From Bradyrhizobium sp. ISRA464 (GTDB lineage Bacteria; Pseudomonadota; Alphaproteobacteria; Rhizobiales; Xanthobacteraceae), in the NCBI RefSeq assembly GCF_029910095.1, contig NZ_CP094526.1, forward strand, positions 2,170,001 through 2,234,000: a DNA stretch of 64,000 nucleotides, in the 5' to 3' direction. A program made the translations under genes and the position numbers. The notes beneath the pieces were generated by a model. That model saw only the letters and a list, made by a program, of their open reading frames with translations, was not told the DNA's origin and searched no databases. Each line of letters begins with the position of its first letter. Positions within the stretch are counted from its first letter, which is position 1. Positions 8,694-18,411 of the stretch are shown here, in pieces.

Positions 8694-8875
8694 GTCATTC
8701 CGGGGCACGCCAAGCGTGAACCCGGAATCGCACCATAGATTCGAGCGCCTGTAGCCCGGATGGAGCCAACGGGTCGCGCGAACGCGCGCCCGATAACAGG
8801 CTCCGCGAAATCCGGGACCGCTATGGCCGGGTCGCAGAGCTGTCCCGGATTACGCTTCGCTTCATCCGGGCTACG
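8694..8875. repeat. Two adjacent dispersed palindromic repeats
   Basis: 8694-8729 is a GTCATTCCGGGG...CCCGGAAT element. 8751-8875 begins GTAGCCCGGATGGAGCC and ends GCTTCATCCGGGCTAC, so its ends are inverted copies; inside are CAACGGGTCGCGCGAACGCG and ACAGGCTCCGCG. The second element recurs at 54126-54244. Confidence 0.75.
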
Positions 8876-8879
8876 ATTC

Positions 8880-9641
8880 TCAGTTCTTCAGCCGATAGCC
8901 GGTCCTGAAGATCCACGCCACGATGGCCATGCAGACGACCAGGAAGCCCACGGTCATACCGAGGCTCAGCGCCACGCTGACATCGGCGATCTCATAGAAG
9001 CTCCAGCGGAAGCCGGAGATCAGATAGACCACGGGATTGAGCAGCGTGACGGTGCGCCAGCCCGCCGGCAGCATGTTCACCGAATAGAAGCTGCCGCCGA
9101 GGAAGGTCAGCGGCGTCACCACCAGCATCGGGATCATCTGCAGCTTCTCGAAGCCGTCGGCCCAGATGCCGATGATGAAGCCGAACAGGCTGAAGGTGAC
9201 GGCCGTCAGCACCAGGAAGGTCAGCATCCAGATTGGATGAGCGATATGCAGCGGCACGAACAGGCCGGCGGTGGCCAGGATGATGAGGCCGAGGATGATT
9301 GACTTGGTGGCGGCGGCGCCAACATAGCCGATCACGATCTCGAAAAAGGAGATCGGCGCCGACAGGATCTCGTAGATGGTGCCGACGAATTTCGGAAAAT
9401 AGATGCCGAACGAGGCGTTGGAGATGCTCTGCGTCAGCACCGACAGCATCACGAGCCCCGGCACGATGAAGGTGCCGTAGCTGACGCCTTCGACCTGGGT
9501 GATGCGCGAGCCGATCGCGGCGCCGAACACCACGAAGTACAGCGAGGTCGACACCACGGGCGAGACGATGCTTTGCAGCAGCGTGCGCCAGGTGCGCGCC
9601 ATTTCGAACAGGTAGATGGCCCGGATGGCGCGGAAATTCAC
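8880..9641 (-). CDS. ABC-2 type exporter permease (YadH-like)
   Basis: 253 residues, GTG start at 9641 with GGAGG six bases upstream. Six hydrophobic segments and the ABC-2 layout, with [25 protein letters not shown] in the second half, as in YadH/NodJ-like permeases. It pairs with the ATPase gene upstream, so together they form an exporter at the inner membrane; the cargo cannot be told from sequence. The two genes are separated by 159 bp holding two long hairpins. Confidence 0.88.
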   Translation of the reverse strand: MNFRAIRAIYLFEMARTWRTLLQSIVSPVVSTSLYFVVFGAAIGSRITQVEGVSYGTFIVPGLVMLSVLTQSISNASFGIYFPKFVGTIYEILSAPISFFEIVIGYVGAAATKSIILGLIILATAGLFVPLHIAHPIWMLTFLVLTAVTFSLFGFIIGIWADGFEKLQMIPMLVVTPLTFLGGSFYSVNMLPAGWRTVTLLNPVVYLISGFRWSFYEIADVSVALSLGMTVGFLVVCMAIVAWIFRTGYRLKN

Positions 9642-9653
9642 GGCGCCCTCCGT

Positions 9654-9800
9654 AGCGCTCTGATTTCGAAGTTCGCATGCACTTGGGGAGGCTCCGATGC
9701 GAACTTCGAAATCGAAGGAGCGCTAGAAAATTTAGGATTCTGGTGCGGCATTAGAGTTTGAAGTTCCTATGACGGGGGTGCAGCAAAACTGATGGGAACT

Positions 9801-9817
<17 letters not shown>
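9654..9817. repeat. Two tandem long hairpins between ABC exporter genes
   Basis: Hairpin 1 pairs 9654-9680 (AGCGCTC..TTTCGAAGTTCGCAT) with 9696-9724. Hairpin 2 pairs 9741-9770 (TGGTGCGGCA..GTTTGAAGTTC) with 9791-9817, its distal arm covering the last codons of the ATPase gene. Both share the core TTYGAAGTTC. They could end or process the ATPase transcript before the permease gene. Confidence 0.8.
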
Positions 9818-10724
<907 letters not shown>

Positions 10725-10849
10725 GGACGGTCGGGAGCGTTAAGGGAGGGGGCGCGCAGTGCGGCGCCCGGAACGGGGCGGGGGAACGAGGGTTATCGGC
10801 AAATAGGGACGCTCAATCCGTTCTGCAATCACCCGATTGGGCAGAAAAC

Positions 10850-11152
10850 TTATTCTGCGGCGTGGGCCCGCACCGGCAATTCGACCAACGCGACCATGTA
10901 TGTCTTCAGGTCGGGGGCGACGTCAGGATCAGCCTTCAGCTCGGTCAGCGTTCTCGGGTGCGGCAACTCCCTGCCGTCCTTGGCAAGGCCCTCTGCATAG
11001 AGCTCCAGCGCTTCAGGCGCGTTCCGCAATGCTTCGTCGATATCATCGCCAGCAGATGTGCAGCCGGGCAGGTCCGGAAACCACATGCCTACGGCGTAAT
11101 CCGGTCCGGCATCTTCGACGATGGCGACATAATGGGCCAAGGCTTGCCTCAA
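10850..11152 (-). CDS. hicB: HicB-family antitoxin
   Basis: About 100 residues in the HicB fold: [25 protein letters not shown] near the N-terminus and a [15 protein letters not shown] helix. HicB blocks the mRNA-cleaving toxin HicA and represses the operon. No ATG is available: TTG at 11152 overlaps the hicA stop as TTGA, and a second TTG at 11140 would give [10 protein letters not shown], the usual family start. The partner gene is frameshifted, so this antitoxin may be orphaned. Confidence 0.82.
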   Translation of the reverse strand: MRQALAHYVAIVEDAGPDYAVGMWFPDLPGCTSAGDDIDEALRNAPEALELYAEGLAKDGRELPHPRTLTELKADPDVAPDLKTYMVALVELPVRAHAAE

Positions 11153-11342
11153 TCGGGTTTCCAGCCCGCCCCCTTATAAATGGCACGCACCAAGCCTTTT
11201 CCAAGTCCTTCTTTGGGTGCGGGACGACCAGTATTTGCTCCGACGCGAGGTTCCTGAAGACATGGTGCGAGCCGGTAACCCGAACGAGGCTCCATCCCTC
11301 CCGCTCCAACCGTCGGATAATGTCGCGGCTGTTGGTCAGCAT
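11149..11342 (-). pseudogene. hicA: HicA toxin, frameshifted
   Basis: The ATG at 11342 opens a normal HicA: MLTNSRDIIRRLEREGW, the catalytic GSHHVF (His26/27) and VVPHPKKDL. After codon 47 the frame continues into unrelated sequence, while the expected end ([17 protein letters not shown] and a stop at 11149) sits in a neighbouring frame. One missing G in GACTTGGAAAAGG would explain it. Read in the shifted frame, the stop overlaps the hicB start in the way intact hicAB pairs do. A sequencing error or programmed shifting at the A-run cannot be excluded. Confidence 0.8.
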
Positions 11343-11354
11343 GACGATTTCTTT

Positions 11355-11503
11355 GAACCAAGTATCCGAGCATTATGGTTCAAGCCGTCCCGCGTTAAGT
11401 GAGGGAAACTTGCGACTTCTTTCACCGCTTCTCACCCGCTTCTCGGAAGCAAGTGTTCGAACACTACGGTTCAGGCCGTCCCGCGTTAAGTGATGGAAAA
11501 CTT
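11355..11503. repeat. Diverged 57-bp direct repeat upstream of hicA
   Basis: Two copies, 11355-11411 and 11446-11503, start points 91 bp apart. Shared words include CAAGT, CATTATGGTTCA/CACTACGGTTCA, GCCGTCCCGCGTTAAGTGA and GGAAA. The substitutions are mostly transitions. In one plus frame each copy reads as HYGS-RPALS, but no supported gene contains it. Confidence 0.75.
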
Positions 11504-11513
11504 CTGACCTCTC

Positions 11514-12188
11514 CTAGCGCCTCTTCGCCGGCTTCTTGGTGGCGGCCGGCGCCGGGTGCGCGGGCGGTTCGTTCTGTTCGGCGACCTTGGAGAGGGTCAC
11601 GATCTGGATCTGGTTGTTGACCGGCGCGTTGGGATGCGCGGGGTCGAGCAGTTGCTCCTCGCCGAGTCCGACGGACTGCAGGCGCTTGGCCGAGATCTTG
11701 AAAGTGTTGACGAGGATGTCGCGGATCGCGTCGGCGCGGCGCTGGCTCAGGATCGCGTTGCTCTCGCGCTTGCCGGTTGCCTCGATGTGGCCGACGATCA
11801 GGAAGTTGTAGGGCTGCAGCGAGGCGTGCACCAGCGCGTCGGCGATGCGCCCGACGGTCTGGTAGGATTCCGGCAGCACGATCGGCGTATCGACGTCGAA
11901 CTGGATGTCGGCGTTGAAGGCCGGCAGGCCGGTCAGCTCGGGTGCGATCGGCGGCCGCTTTTGCGGCGGCGGCTCGTTCTTCGACCGCGAGCGCGACCGT
12001 TCGAGCACCTGCTGGCGCAGTGCAGGGACGTCGATAACCACGGCGTTCTCGAAATGGTCGAGCTTGGCGACGACGTCGTCGCGCGTGATCGCCGTCTGCG
12101 CGCTCACCGGTGCGAGCGGCGTCGCCAGCAGCATCAGCGCGCCGAGCATGCCGATGTCGCGCAAGCCTCGCCTCAGCGCGCGCATCAT
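11514..12188 (-). CDS. OmpA-like peptidoglycan-binding protein
   Basis: 224 residues from the ATG at 12188. A signal peptide (about 1-31, ending VSAQ) is followed by a charged linker with SRSRSKNEPPPQ, then an OmpA C-terminal domain: FDVDTPIVLPES, IVGHIEATGKRESN, LSQRRADAIRDIL and RLQSVGLGEEQLL. OmpA domains bind peptidoglycan in the periplasm. The start overlaps the stop of the upstream Cys-rich gene as ATGA, so the pair is one operon. The tail is Lys/Pro/Ala-rich. Confidence 0.88.
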   Translation of the reverse strand: MMRALRRGLRDIGMLGALMLLATPLAPVSAQTAITRDDVVAKLDHFENAVVIDVPALRQQVLERSRSRSKNEPPPQKRPPIAPELTGLPAFNADIQFDVDTPIVLPESYQTVGRIADALVHASLQPYNFLIVGHIEATGKRESNAILSQRRADAIRDILVNTFKISAKRLQSVGLGEEQLLDPAHPNAPVNNQIQIVTLSKVAEQNEPPAHPAPAATKKPAKRR

Positions 12189-12598
12189 TGATACCCCGCG
12201 TCGGAAATGGCTTGCGCGCAGTTGCGGCTGACGCCCTTTGCCGTGACGAGGCAGGCGACCGACTTGCTGGTCTCCTTGGTCGAGCCGCCGCACACCTTGA
12301 CGATCTCGTGCCTGCAGGCGCCGGCGACGGTGATGCGCGCCGCGATGCGCTTCTGGATGGCGTCGAAGGTCGAGAAATAGGTGGCCTTGCAATCGGCCGA
12401 GATCGCGTCCCGATTGCGCGACAGGCATTCCTTGAGCCGGTTGGAGTCGAGGTTGACGCCGCGGCAGTTGGCGGTGATGTCTGCGCCGCAGGCCTTGGCT
12501 AGCTGCGCCGCCGCATCGCCAAAGCTCATCGTCTCCGCAACCGCCAGCGACGGCGCAGTGAGCGCGATGACAAAAAGGAAAAACCCTGCCCGGACCAT
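12185..12598 (-). CDS. Exported Cys-rich repeat protein
   Basis: 137 residues with a signal peptide (about 1-21, ending VAE). The mature part has eight spaced Cys residues in units such as ACGADITANCRGV, LKECLSRNRDAISADCKA and ACRHEIVKVCGG, resembling the GLG1-type Cys-rich repeat. The cysteines are likely disulphide-bonded in the periplasm. It is translationally coupled to the OmpA-like gene, suggesting a shared envelope role. Function unknown. Confidence 0.8.
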   Translation of the reverse strand: MVRAGFFLFVIALTAPSLAVAETMSFGDAAAQLAKACGADITANCRGVNLDSNRLKECLSRNRDAISADCKATYFSTFDAIQKRIAARITVAGACRHEIVKVCGGSTKETSKSVACLVTAKGVSRNCAQAISDAGYQ

Positions 12599-12661
12599 GC
12601 GGCCATCTCAACCCATGAATTCAGCGACGGTCAAGGGGTACGAAGAGAGGAGGCCTTCCGG

Positions 12662-15250
12662 TCACACCCGCTCCACAAAGCTGTCGACCACCTTCTTCTC
12701 GCCGGCCTTCTCGAAGGCGATGGTCAGCTTGTTGCCGTCGATCTTCACGACGTGGCCGTAGCCGAATTTCTGGTGAAACACGCGGTCATCCAGCGAAAAT
12801 TCCGACACCGTGCCGGTCGATTTCGCCACCAGCTCGCCCTCAATCACCAGCGGGCCGCGCTTGTTGCGGCCGAAGCCGCCGGATGAGGCATTGCCGCGCG
12901 CGCCGGAAGCATCGCTGCGCGAGCCTGAGAAGGACGACTGCCGCTCCTCGAACCCGCCGCCGCGGTTGCGATTCGCCTGGGCGCGCTGCCAGCCCGGCGT
13001 CGTGTAGCTCGAGCCGAATGATTCGAGGTTGTCGAAGCGCGACGCGCCATAGCCCCCGGAGCCGCCCCAGCCTGAGCCGCCCTTCGATTCCGTGATCTCG
13101 ACATTGTGCGCCGGCAGCTCGTCGAGGAAGCGCGAGGGGATCGTGGTTGACCAGGTGCCATGGATGCGGCGGTTGGTGGCGAAATAGATTTTCGCGCGGC
13201 GGCGCGCGCGGGTCAGTCCGACATGGGCGAGGCGACGCTCTTCCTCGAGCCCGGCGCGGCCCTGTTCGTCCAGCGTACGCTGGCTCGGGAACAGGCCTTC
13301 CTCCCAGCCCGGCAGGAACACGTTGTCGAATTCGAGGCCCTTGGCCGAATGCAGCGTCATCAGCGACACCGCCTCGTCGCCGGTGTCCCCGTCGCGGTCC
13401 ATCACCAGCGAGATGTGCTCGAGGAAACCTTGAAGGTTCTCGAACTCCTCCATCGAGCGCACGAGCTCCTTCAGGTTCTCCAGCCGGCCGGCGGCATCCG
13501 CCGAGCGGTCCTTCTGCCACATCTCGGTATAGCCGCTCTCGTCGAGCACGATCTCGGCGAGCTCGGTATGCGCGGTTACCTCGGACTGGACGCGCCAGCG
13601 GTCGAACTGCGCGACCAGATCGCGCAAGCTGCCGCGCGCCTTCGGCTTCAATTCGTCGGTCTCGACCACGGCGCGCGCCGCTTCGAACAGCGGAATGCGG
13701 CGCTTGCGGGCGTGATCGTGCAGCATCTGCACGGTGGCATCGCCGAGCCCGCGCTTCGGCACGTTGACGATGCGCTCGAAGGCGAGATCGTCGGCGGGCG
13801 AATTGATGGTGCGTAAGTACGCCAGCGCATCGCGGATCTCGGCGCGCTCGTAGAAGCGCGGGCCGCCGATCACGCGATAGGGCAGACCGAGCGTGACGAA
13901 GCGGTCTTCGAACTCGCGCATCTGGAACGAGGCGCGCACCAGAATGGCGACGTCGTTGAGGTTCTCGCCGGAGCGCTGCAGCTCCTCGATCTCCTCGCCG
14001 ATCGCGCGCGCTTCCTCTTCCGAATCCCAGGAGCCGGTGACGGTGACCTTCTCGCCGTCGACATCCTCGGTGCGCAGCGTCTTGCCGAGCCGGCCTTCAT
14101 TGTGCGCGATCAGATGCGAGGCGGCGGCGAGGATGTGGCCGGTGGAGCGGTAGTTGCGCTCCAGCCGGATCACCTTGGCGCCGGGAAAATCGTGCTCGAA
14201 GCGCAGGATGTTGTCGACCTCGGCGCCGCGCCAGCCGTAGATCGACTGGTCGTCGTCGCCGACGCAGCAGATGTTTTTGGGCGGCGCTGCCGGTGGTGCA
14301 GACTCCGTCATTCCGGGATGCGCCGGACGCGCAGACCCGGAATCTCGAGATGAGTCCTTATTGACTCCAGATTCCGGGTTCGCCCCTTCGAGGGGCCCCG
14401 GAATGACTGCTGAAAGGGGAAGGCCCGGCCGCGTCGGCGCCTGCGACAGCAGCCGCAGCCAGAGATACTGCGCGACGTTGGTGTCCTGATATTCGTCGAC
14501 CAGGATGAACTTGAAGCGGTTCTGGTACTGCCGCAGCACATCCGGGTTCTCGCGGAACAGCCGGATGTTCTCCAGCAGGAGGTCGCCGAAATCGGCGGCA
14601 TTGAGGATCTTCAGCCGCTCCTGATAGGTCGCGTAGATCTTGCCGCCCTTGCCGTTGCCGAACGAAGCGGCCTCGCCAGACGGCACTTGCGAAGGCGTGA
14701 GCCCGCGGTTCTTCCAGCTGTCGATCAGGCCGGCCAGCATCCGCGCCGGCCAGCGCTTGTCGTCGATGTTCTCGGCCTGCAAGAGCTGCTTCAACAGCCG
14801 CACCTGGTCGTCGACGTCGAGCACGGTGAAGTTGGACTTGAGCTGCACCAGCTCGGCATGGGTGCGCAGGATGCGGCCGCCGATCGAGTGGAAGGTGCCG
14901 AGCCACGGCATGCCTTCCACCGCCTGGCCCAGCATCTGGCCGAGGCGCAGCTTCATCTCGCGCGCCGCCTTGTTGGTGAAGGTCACCGACAGGATCTCGT
15001 GCGGCCGCGCGCGGCCCTGGCTCAGGATATGCGCGATGCGAGTGGTCAGTACCCGCGTCTTGCCAGTGCCGGCGCCGGCGAGCACCAGCACTGGGCCGTC
15101 GAGCGTCTCGACCGCCTCGCACTGCTCCGGATTGAGGCCGCTGAGATACTGCGGACCGCCCGCGGCCGCACGCGCACGCGCGGCGATGCCGCCAGCCACC
15201 GGCTGGTGCTCGGGAACGCCGTGATGGGGCTGTTTGCTCGGCTCGGTCAT
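12662..15250 (-). CDS. uvrD: UvrD/PcrA-type DNA helicase
   Basis: 862 residues from the ATG at 15250. Superfamily 1A motifs in order: Q-motif LNPEQCEAV, Walker A GAGTGKT, TFTNKAA, DEYQDTN, GDDDQSIYGWRGA, RNYRST, and SAKGLEF near 590. It unwinds DNA 3' to 5' in mismatch and excision repair and clears RecA or stalled polymerase. The C-terminus has the Gly/Arg-rich linker and Tudor-like ending (VFHQKFGYGHVVKIDG) of PcrA/UvrD. Odd: about 33 residues between SQAPTRPG and PPAAPPKNI are encoded by a dispersed palindrome (14307-14406) and fall just before the GDDDQS motif. Confidence 0.95.
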   Translation of the reverse strand: MTEPSKQPHHGVPEHQPVAGGIAARARAAAGGPQYLSGLNPEQCEAVETLDGPVLVLAGAGTGKTRVLTTRIAHILSQGRARPHEILSVTFTNKAAREMKLRLGQMLGQAVEGMPWLGTFHSIGGRILRTHAELVQLKSNFTVLDVDDQVRLLKQLLQAENIDDKRWPARMLAGLIDSWKNRGLTPSQVPSGEAASFGNGKGGKIYATYQERLKILNAADFGDLLLENIRLFRENPDVLRQYQNRFKFILVDEYQDTNVAQYLWLRLLSQAPTRPGLPLSAVIPGPLEGANPESGVNKDSSRDSGSARPAHPGMTESAPPAAPPKNICCVGDDDQSIYGWRGAEVDNILRFEHDFPGAKVIRLERNYRSTGHILAAASHLIAHNEGRLGKTLRTEDVDGEKVTVTGSWDSEEEARAIGEEIEELQRSGENLNDVAILVRASFQMREFEDRFVTLGLPYRVIGGPRFYERAEIRDALAYLRTINSPADDLAFERIVNVPKRGLGDATVQMLHDHARKRRIPLFEAARAVVETDELKPKARGSLRDLVAQFDRWRVQSEVTAHTELAEIVLDESGYTEMWQKDRSADAAGRLENLKELVRSMEEFENLQGFLEHISLVMDRDGDTGDEAVSLMTLHSAKGLEFDNVFLPGWEEGLFPSQRTLDEQGRAGLEEERRLAHVGLTRARRRAKIYFATNRRIHGTWSTTIPSRFLDELPAHNVEITESKGGSGWGGSGGYGASRFDNLESFGSSYTTPGWQRAQANRNRGGGFEERQSSFSGSRSDASGARGNASSGGFGRNKRGPLVIEGELVAKSTGTVSEFSLDDRVFHQKFGYGHVVKIDGNKLTIAFEKAGEKKVVDSFVERV
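14307..14406. repeat. Palindromic repeat inserted in frame in uvrD
   Basis: 100-bp element beginning GTCATTCCGGGATGCGCC and ending GGGGCCCCGGAATGAC; the ends are inverted copies (GTCATTCCGGG/CCCGGAATGAC). It has the same termini as the intergenic element at 8694-8729. The reading frame passes through it without a stop, adding an extra segment to the helicase. Confidence 0.85.
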
Positions 15251-15534
15251 ACGCGAATCGTCTCGGCCCCACGATGGCACCGCGGGACGGTGAAAGGGAG
15301 CCTTCTTAGCAGGGATTGCGGGTCATATAGGGCCTGATCGGCCGTTTTGACAGGTTTTATCGGGCTGCGCCGGAACGGCTTCGCTGACGGCTTTTCGCCC
15401 GTTTGGTTCCAAAAATCGGCGAAAATTTCGCGGTTTCGACGGCAGGAACCAGCCTTTCGCCGCCGGATTGTTCCTTAAGGTCATGCGCCGGCGTGAGCCC
15501 GTGCGGGCAAGCGAAACGAGGCGGAGGTTTGATC
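15251..15534. other. Intergenic region, uvrD / DUF1328
   Basis: 284 bp between divergent genes. No gene or repeat is evident. The GGAGG at 15521-15525 belongs to the DUF1328 gene. Confidence 0.4.
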
Positions 15535-15708
15535 ATGCTGAGCTGGGTCGTCACCTTCCTGGTTATCGCCCTGATCGCGGGCATTCTGGGCTTTGGCGGT
15601 ATCGCCGGCGCGTCCATCGAGATCGCCAAGACGATCTTCTTCATCGCCGTCGTCCTGTTCCTGGTGTCGGCCGTGATCGGTCTGGCGCGTGGCCGCACAA
15701 GGGTATGA
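15535..15708 (+). CDS. DUF1328 small membrane protein
   Basis: 57 residues, almost entirely two transmembrane helices: [22 protein letters not shown] (1-22) and [23 protein letters not shown] (about 28-51), joined by IAGAS and ending RGRTRV. This is the YtjA/DUF1328 pattern; the family is widespread in proteobacteria and has no firmly known role. GGAGG lies 9 bases before the ATG, which decides this start over the longer open frame. Confidence 0.88.
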   Translation: MLSWVVTFLVIALIAGILGFGGIAGASIEIAKTIFFIAVVLFLVSAVIGLARGRTRV

Positions 15709-15744
15709 ACAGGGAGTTATGGCGGCCGCAACGGCAGTGCGAAA

Positions 15745-15867
15745 CCTCTCCCATAGGGAGAGGTCGCGCCGAAGGCGCGGGTGAGGGCTTACGTTCTATC
15801 GAGAGACCTGCCCCTCCCCCACCCGATTTGCTACGCAAATCGACCTCTCCCCGTTGGGGAGAGGTGA
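15745..15867. repeat. Dispersed CTCTCC palindrome, copy 1
   Basis: Begins CCTCTCCCATAGGGAGAGGTCGCGCCGAAGGCGCGGGTGAGG in short overlapping hairpins and ends CGACCTCTCCCCGTTGGGGAGAGGTGA. The inner GCGCCGAAGGCGC is also palindromic. A relative occurs at 57542-57673. Confidence 0.7.
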
Positions 15868-15911
15868 CGAACTCGCGGCGAGACCACTTCAAACAAGAAG
15901 CTGCGATGGAT

Positions 15912-16436
15912 TTATTTCGAGGGCATCGCCACCTTGCGGCCAATGCCTTCGGGACGCGGAACACTTGCGTAGCTGTCCACGATCGCCTGGGCGCGGGCGC
16001 GGATATCAGGTGGAAACGGCGCCACCTTGCGCGCTTCCATGTCGATGTGGAGCGTGAGGTTCTCCGAGGTCGCTGAGATCCAGCCTTCGCTGGCGTGGCA
16101 CAGCTCCTCGAATGTGTGCAGCCGCTTCTCGTCGGCGCCGAGCAGGTAGACCGAGACCTGCACGGGATCGCCGAGATGGATCTCCCGCAAATAGCGCACA
16201 TGGCATTCGGCGGTGAAGGTCGAGCAGTGCCGCTCCTTCATGTAGGCCGGGCCGATCCCGATCTGCAGCCACATCTCGTCGATCGCGCGGTCGAACATCA
16301 CATTGTAATAGGCCATGTTGAGATGGCCGTTGTAATCGATCCATTGCGGGTCGATCTGCATCACCGAGGACAGGAACGGGGCGGGCGGAAGCGAGATCCC
16401 GTTCGAGATCCCCTTGGCGGCAGTCACTGAAGTCAT
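15912..16436 (-). CDS. Hot-dog fold acyl-CoA thioesterase
   Basis: 174 residues. IDPQWIDYNGHLNMAYYNVMFDRA (about 28-51) is the 4-hydroxybenzoyl-CoA thioesterase-type signature in which Asp-Tyr-Asn-Gly-His positions the catalytic Asp. VRYLREIHLGDPVQVSVYL and EELCHASEGWISATSENLTLHIDM supply the remaining strands. Such enzymes hydrolyse acyl- or aryl-CoA in the cytoplasm; some members (LCDH-linked) act in carnitine use. Substrate unknown. It is divergent from the FAD oxidase gene, 134 bp away. Confidence 0.85.
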   Translation of the reverse strand: MTSVTAAKGISNGISLPPAPFLSSVMQIDPQWIDYNGHLNMAYYNVMFDRAIDEMWLQIGIGPAYMKERHCSTFTAECHVRYLREIHLGDPVQVSVYLLGADEKRLHTFEELCHASEGWISATSENLTLHIDMEARKVAPFPPDIRARAQAIVDSYASVPRPEGIGRKVAMPSK

Positions 16437-16570
16437 TATTCGTCCCTGTCTGTTCGACCCATTCGAGCACGGTTTTCGGCGAGCGATCGGCGGCCATTTT
16501 TTGGATCATGCTCTCTTGACCCCTTATACAAGCTTTGCCACGGTCGGCCAAAGTCGGGAGGAATTTTGAC

Positions 16571-17989
16571 GTGGCGACAACGATTTCGAGCAATGTGACG
16601 CGACCTGAGCCGCAGGCCCTCAAGAGCGCGATCGACGCGCTGGCGGCGCGGTTCGGCAACCGGCTCGTGACGTCGCAGGCCGTGCGCGAGCAGCACGCGC
16701 ATACCACCACGTGGCTGCCGACCCAGCCGCCGGATGCCGTGGTGATGGCGCAGGAAACATCAGACATCCAGGACGTGGTGCGGATCTGCTCGCAGCATCG
16801 CGTGCCGGTGATCGCGTTCGGCACCGGGACTTCGCTCGAGGGCCAGGTCAACGCGCCGGCCGGCGGCATCTGCATCGATCTGCGCGACATGAACAAGGTG
16901 CTGGAGGTCCATGCCGAGGACCTCGATTGCGTGATCCAGCCCGGCGTCACCCGCAAGACGCTGAACGAGCATCTGCGCGACCAGGGCCTGTTCTTTCCGA
17001 TTGATCCCGGCGCCGACGCCTCGCTCGGCGGCATGACCTCGACCCGCGCCTCCGGCACCAACGCGGTGCGCTACGGCACCATGCGCGAGAACGTGCTGGC
17101 GCTGAAGGTGGTGCGCGGCGACGGCGAGATCATCACCACGGGCACGCGAGCGAAGAAGTCGTCGGCCGGCTACGATCTGACGCATCTGTTCGTCGGCGCG
17201 GAGGGCACGCTCGGCATCATCTCCGAGCTCACCATCCGCCTGCGCGGCATTCCCGAGACGATCGCGGCCGCCGCCTGCTCGTTCGAAACGGTGCGCGGCG
17301 CCTGCCAGGCCACCATCCTCGCGATCCAGACCGGCATCCCGGTCGCGCGCATCGAGCTGCTCAACGCCGAGCAGGTGAAGGCCTGCAACAACTATTCGAA
17401 GCTGTCCTTGCCGGAGACGCCGCTGCTGCTCTTGGAATTCCACGGCAGCGAGGTCGAGGTCGCCGAGCAGTCGAAGAATTTCCGCGACATCGCCGCCGAA
17501 TGCGGCGGCGGCGACTTCAGCTGGACCACCAAGCCGGAGGACCGCACCAGGCTGTGGCAGGCCCGGCACGACGCCTATTGGTCGGTGAAAGCGCTGCGTC
17601 CCGGCGCCGGCGTGGTCGCAACCGACGTTTGCGTGCCGATCTCGCGGCTTGCCGACTGCGTCACCGAGACCGAGGACGATCTGAAGCGGCTCAATCTGCT
17701 GTCGCCGATCGTCGGCCATGTCGGCGACGGCAATTTCCACTGCTCGCTGGTCTGCGACGTCGACAACAAGGACGAGATGGCGCGCGGCGAGGAGTTCATG
17801 CATCGCCTGGTCGAGCGTGCCCAATCGATGGGCGGCACCTGCACCGGCGAGCACGGCATCGGCCAGGGCAAGCAGAAATACCTCGAAGCGGAGCTCGGCC
17901 CCGAGGCACTCGACGCGATGCGTGCGCTGAAGCGCGCACTCGATCCGCAGAACATCTTCAATCCCGGAAAGATCGTTCCTGCCGCATAA
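16571..17989 (+). CDS. FAD-linked D-lactate/glycolate-type dehydrogenase
   Basis: 472 residues from a GTG at 16571, chosen because GGGAGGAA ends seven bases before it. N-terminal FAD_binding_4 domain: VIAFGTGTSLEGQVNAPAGGICIDL and GGMTSTRASGTNAVRYGTMRENVL; C-terminal FAD-oxidase domain with the GHVGDGNFHC motif and the terminal FNPGKI. This is the GlcD/D-lactate dehydrogenase (cytochrome) family: oxidation of a D-2-hydroxy acid with electrons passed to a membrane acceptor. D-lactate is the best guess. No glcE/glcF neighbours, which favours a single-subunit enzyme. Confidence 0.9.
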   Translation: MATTISSNVTRPEPQALKSAIDALAARFGNRLVTSQAVREQHAHTTTWLPTQPPDAVVMAQETSDIQDVVRICSQHRVPVIAFGTGTSLEGQVNAPAGGICIDLRDMNKVLEVHAEDLDCVIQPGVTRKTLNEHLRDQGLFFPIDPGADASLGGMTSTRASGTNAVRYGTMRENVLALKVVRGDGEIITTGTRAKKSSAGYDLTHLFVGAEGTLGIISELTIRLRGIPETIAAAACSFETVRGACQATILAIQTGIPVARIELLNAEQVKACNNYSKLSLPETPLLLLEFHGSEVEVAEQSKNFRDIAAECGGGDFSWTTKPEDRTRLWQARHDAYWSVKALRPGAGVVATDVCVPISRLADCVTETEDDLKRLNLLSPIVGHVGDGNFHCSLVCDVDNKDEMARGEEFMHRLVERAQSMGGTCTGEHGIGQGKQKYLEAELGPEALDAMRALKRALDPQNIFNPGKIVPAA

Positions 17990-18021
17990 ATCTTTAGACC
18001 TTCCGGCCACAGGATGTGGCG

Positions 18022-18411
18022 ATGTTGTCGTGGTTCAGCAGGGCGAAGCCCAAGGATATCTGGGACGATCCCGTCGAGCAGCCACTCGGCGACATCGAGG
18101 CCGCGCAGAAGATCCGCACCATCTGCCGTGCGGCGGCCGACAGCGCCGAGAAGGTCGGCGCGTCCAGTGGCAACTCGCCGCACAACGATCAGCCCGAACG
18201 CGATCGCTATGAGCGTGCCGCCAGGGTCGCGATGGAGATCGCGATGAAGGTCTCGGACGGATTGGTGCGCGACGCCGCCGTGCGCGAGATCGTCGGCCTC
18301 TGCATGAAGGCGCACAACATCAAGACGTCGCGGACATTGTTCCGCGCGATCCAGGCCAGCTCGATCAAGGCCGAAGTCCTGAAGGAGCACCCGATGCTGC
18401 AAGGCGAGTAG
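18022..18411 (+). CDS. Conserved hypothetical cytoplasmic protein
   Basis: 129 residues, no signal peptide or membrane segment. Mostly helical and charged; residues 27-128 carry [70 protein letters not shown]. No known motif is recognised. The ATG at 18022 is preferred to a GTG two codons upstream. It follows the FAD oxidase gene by 32 bp and may be co-transcribed. Confidence 0.7.
   Translation: MLSWFSRAKPKDIWDDPVEQPLGDIEAAQKIRTICRAAADSAEKVGASSGNSPHNDQPERDRYERAARVAMEIAMKVSDGLVRDAAVREIVGLCMKAHNIKTSRTLFRAIQASSIKAEVLKEHPMLQGE

Noticed and set aside
11043..11342. 99-residue product of the unshifted hicA frame
   Set aside because: After codon 47 it has no HicA features and overlaps hicB; the frameshift explanation fits better.
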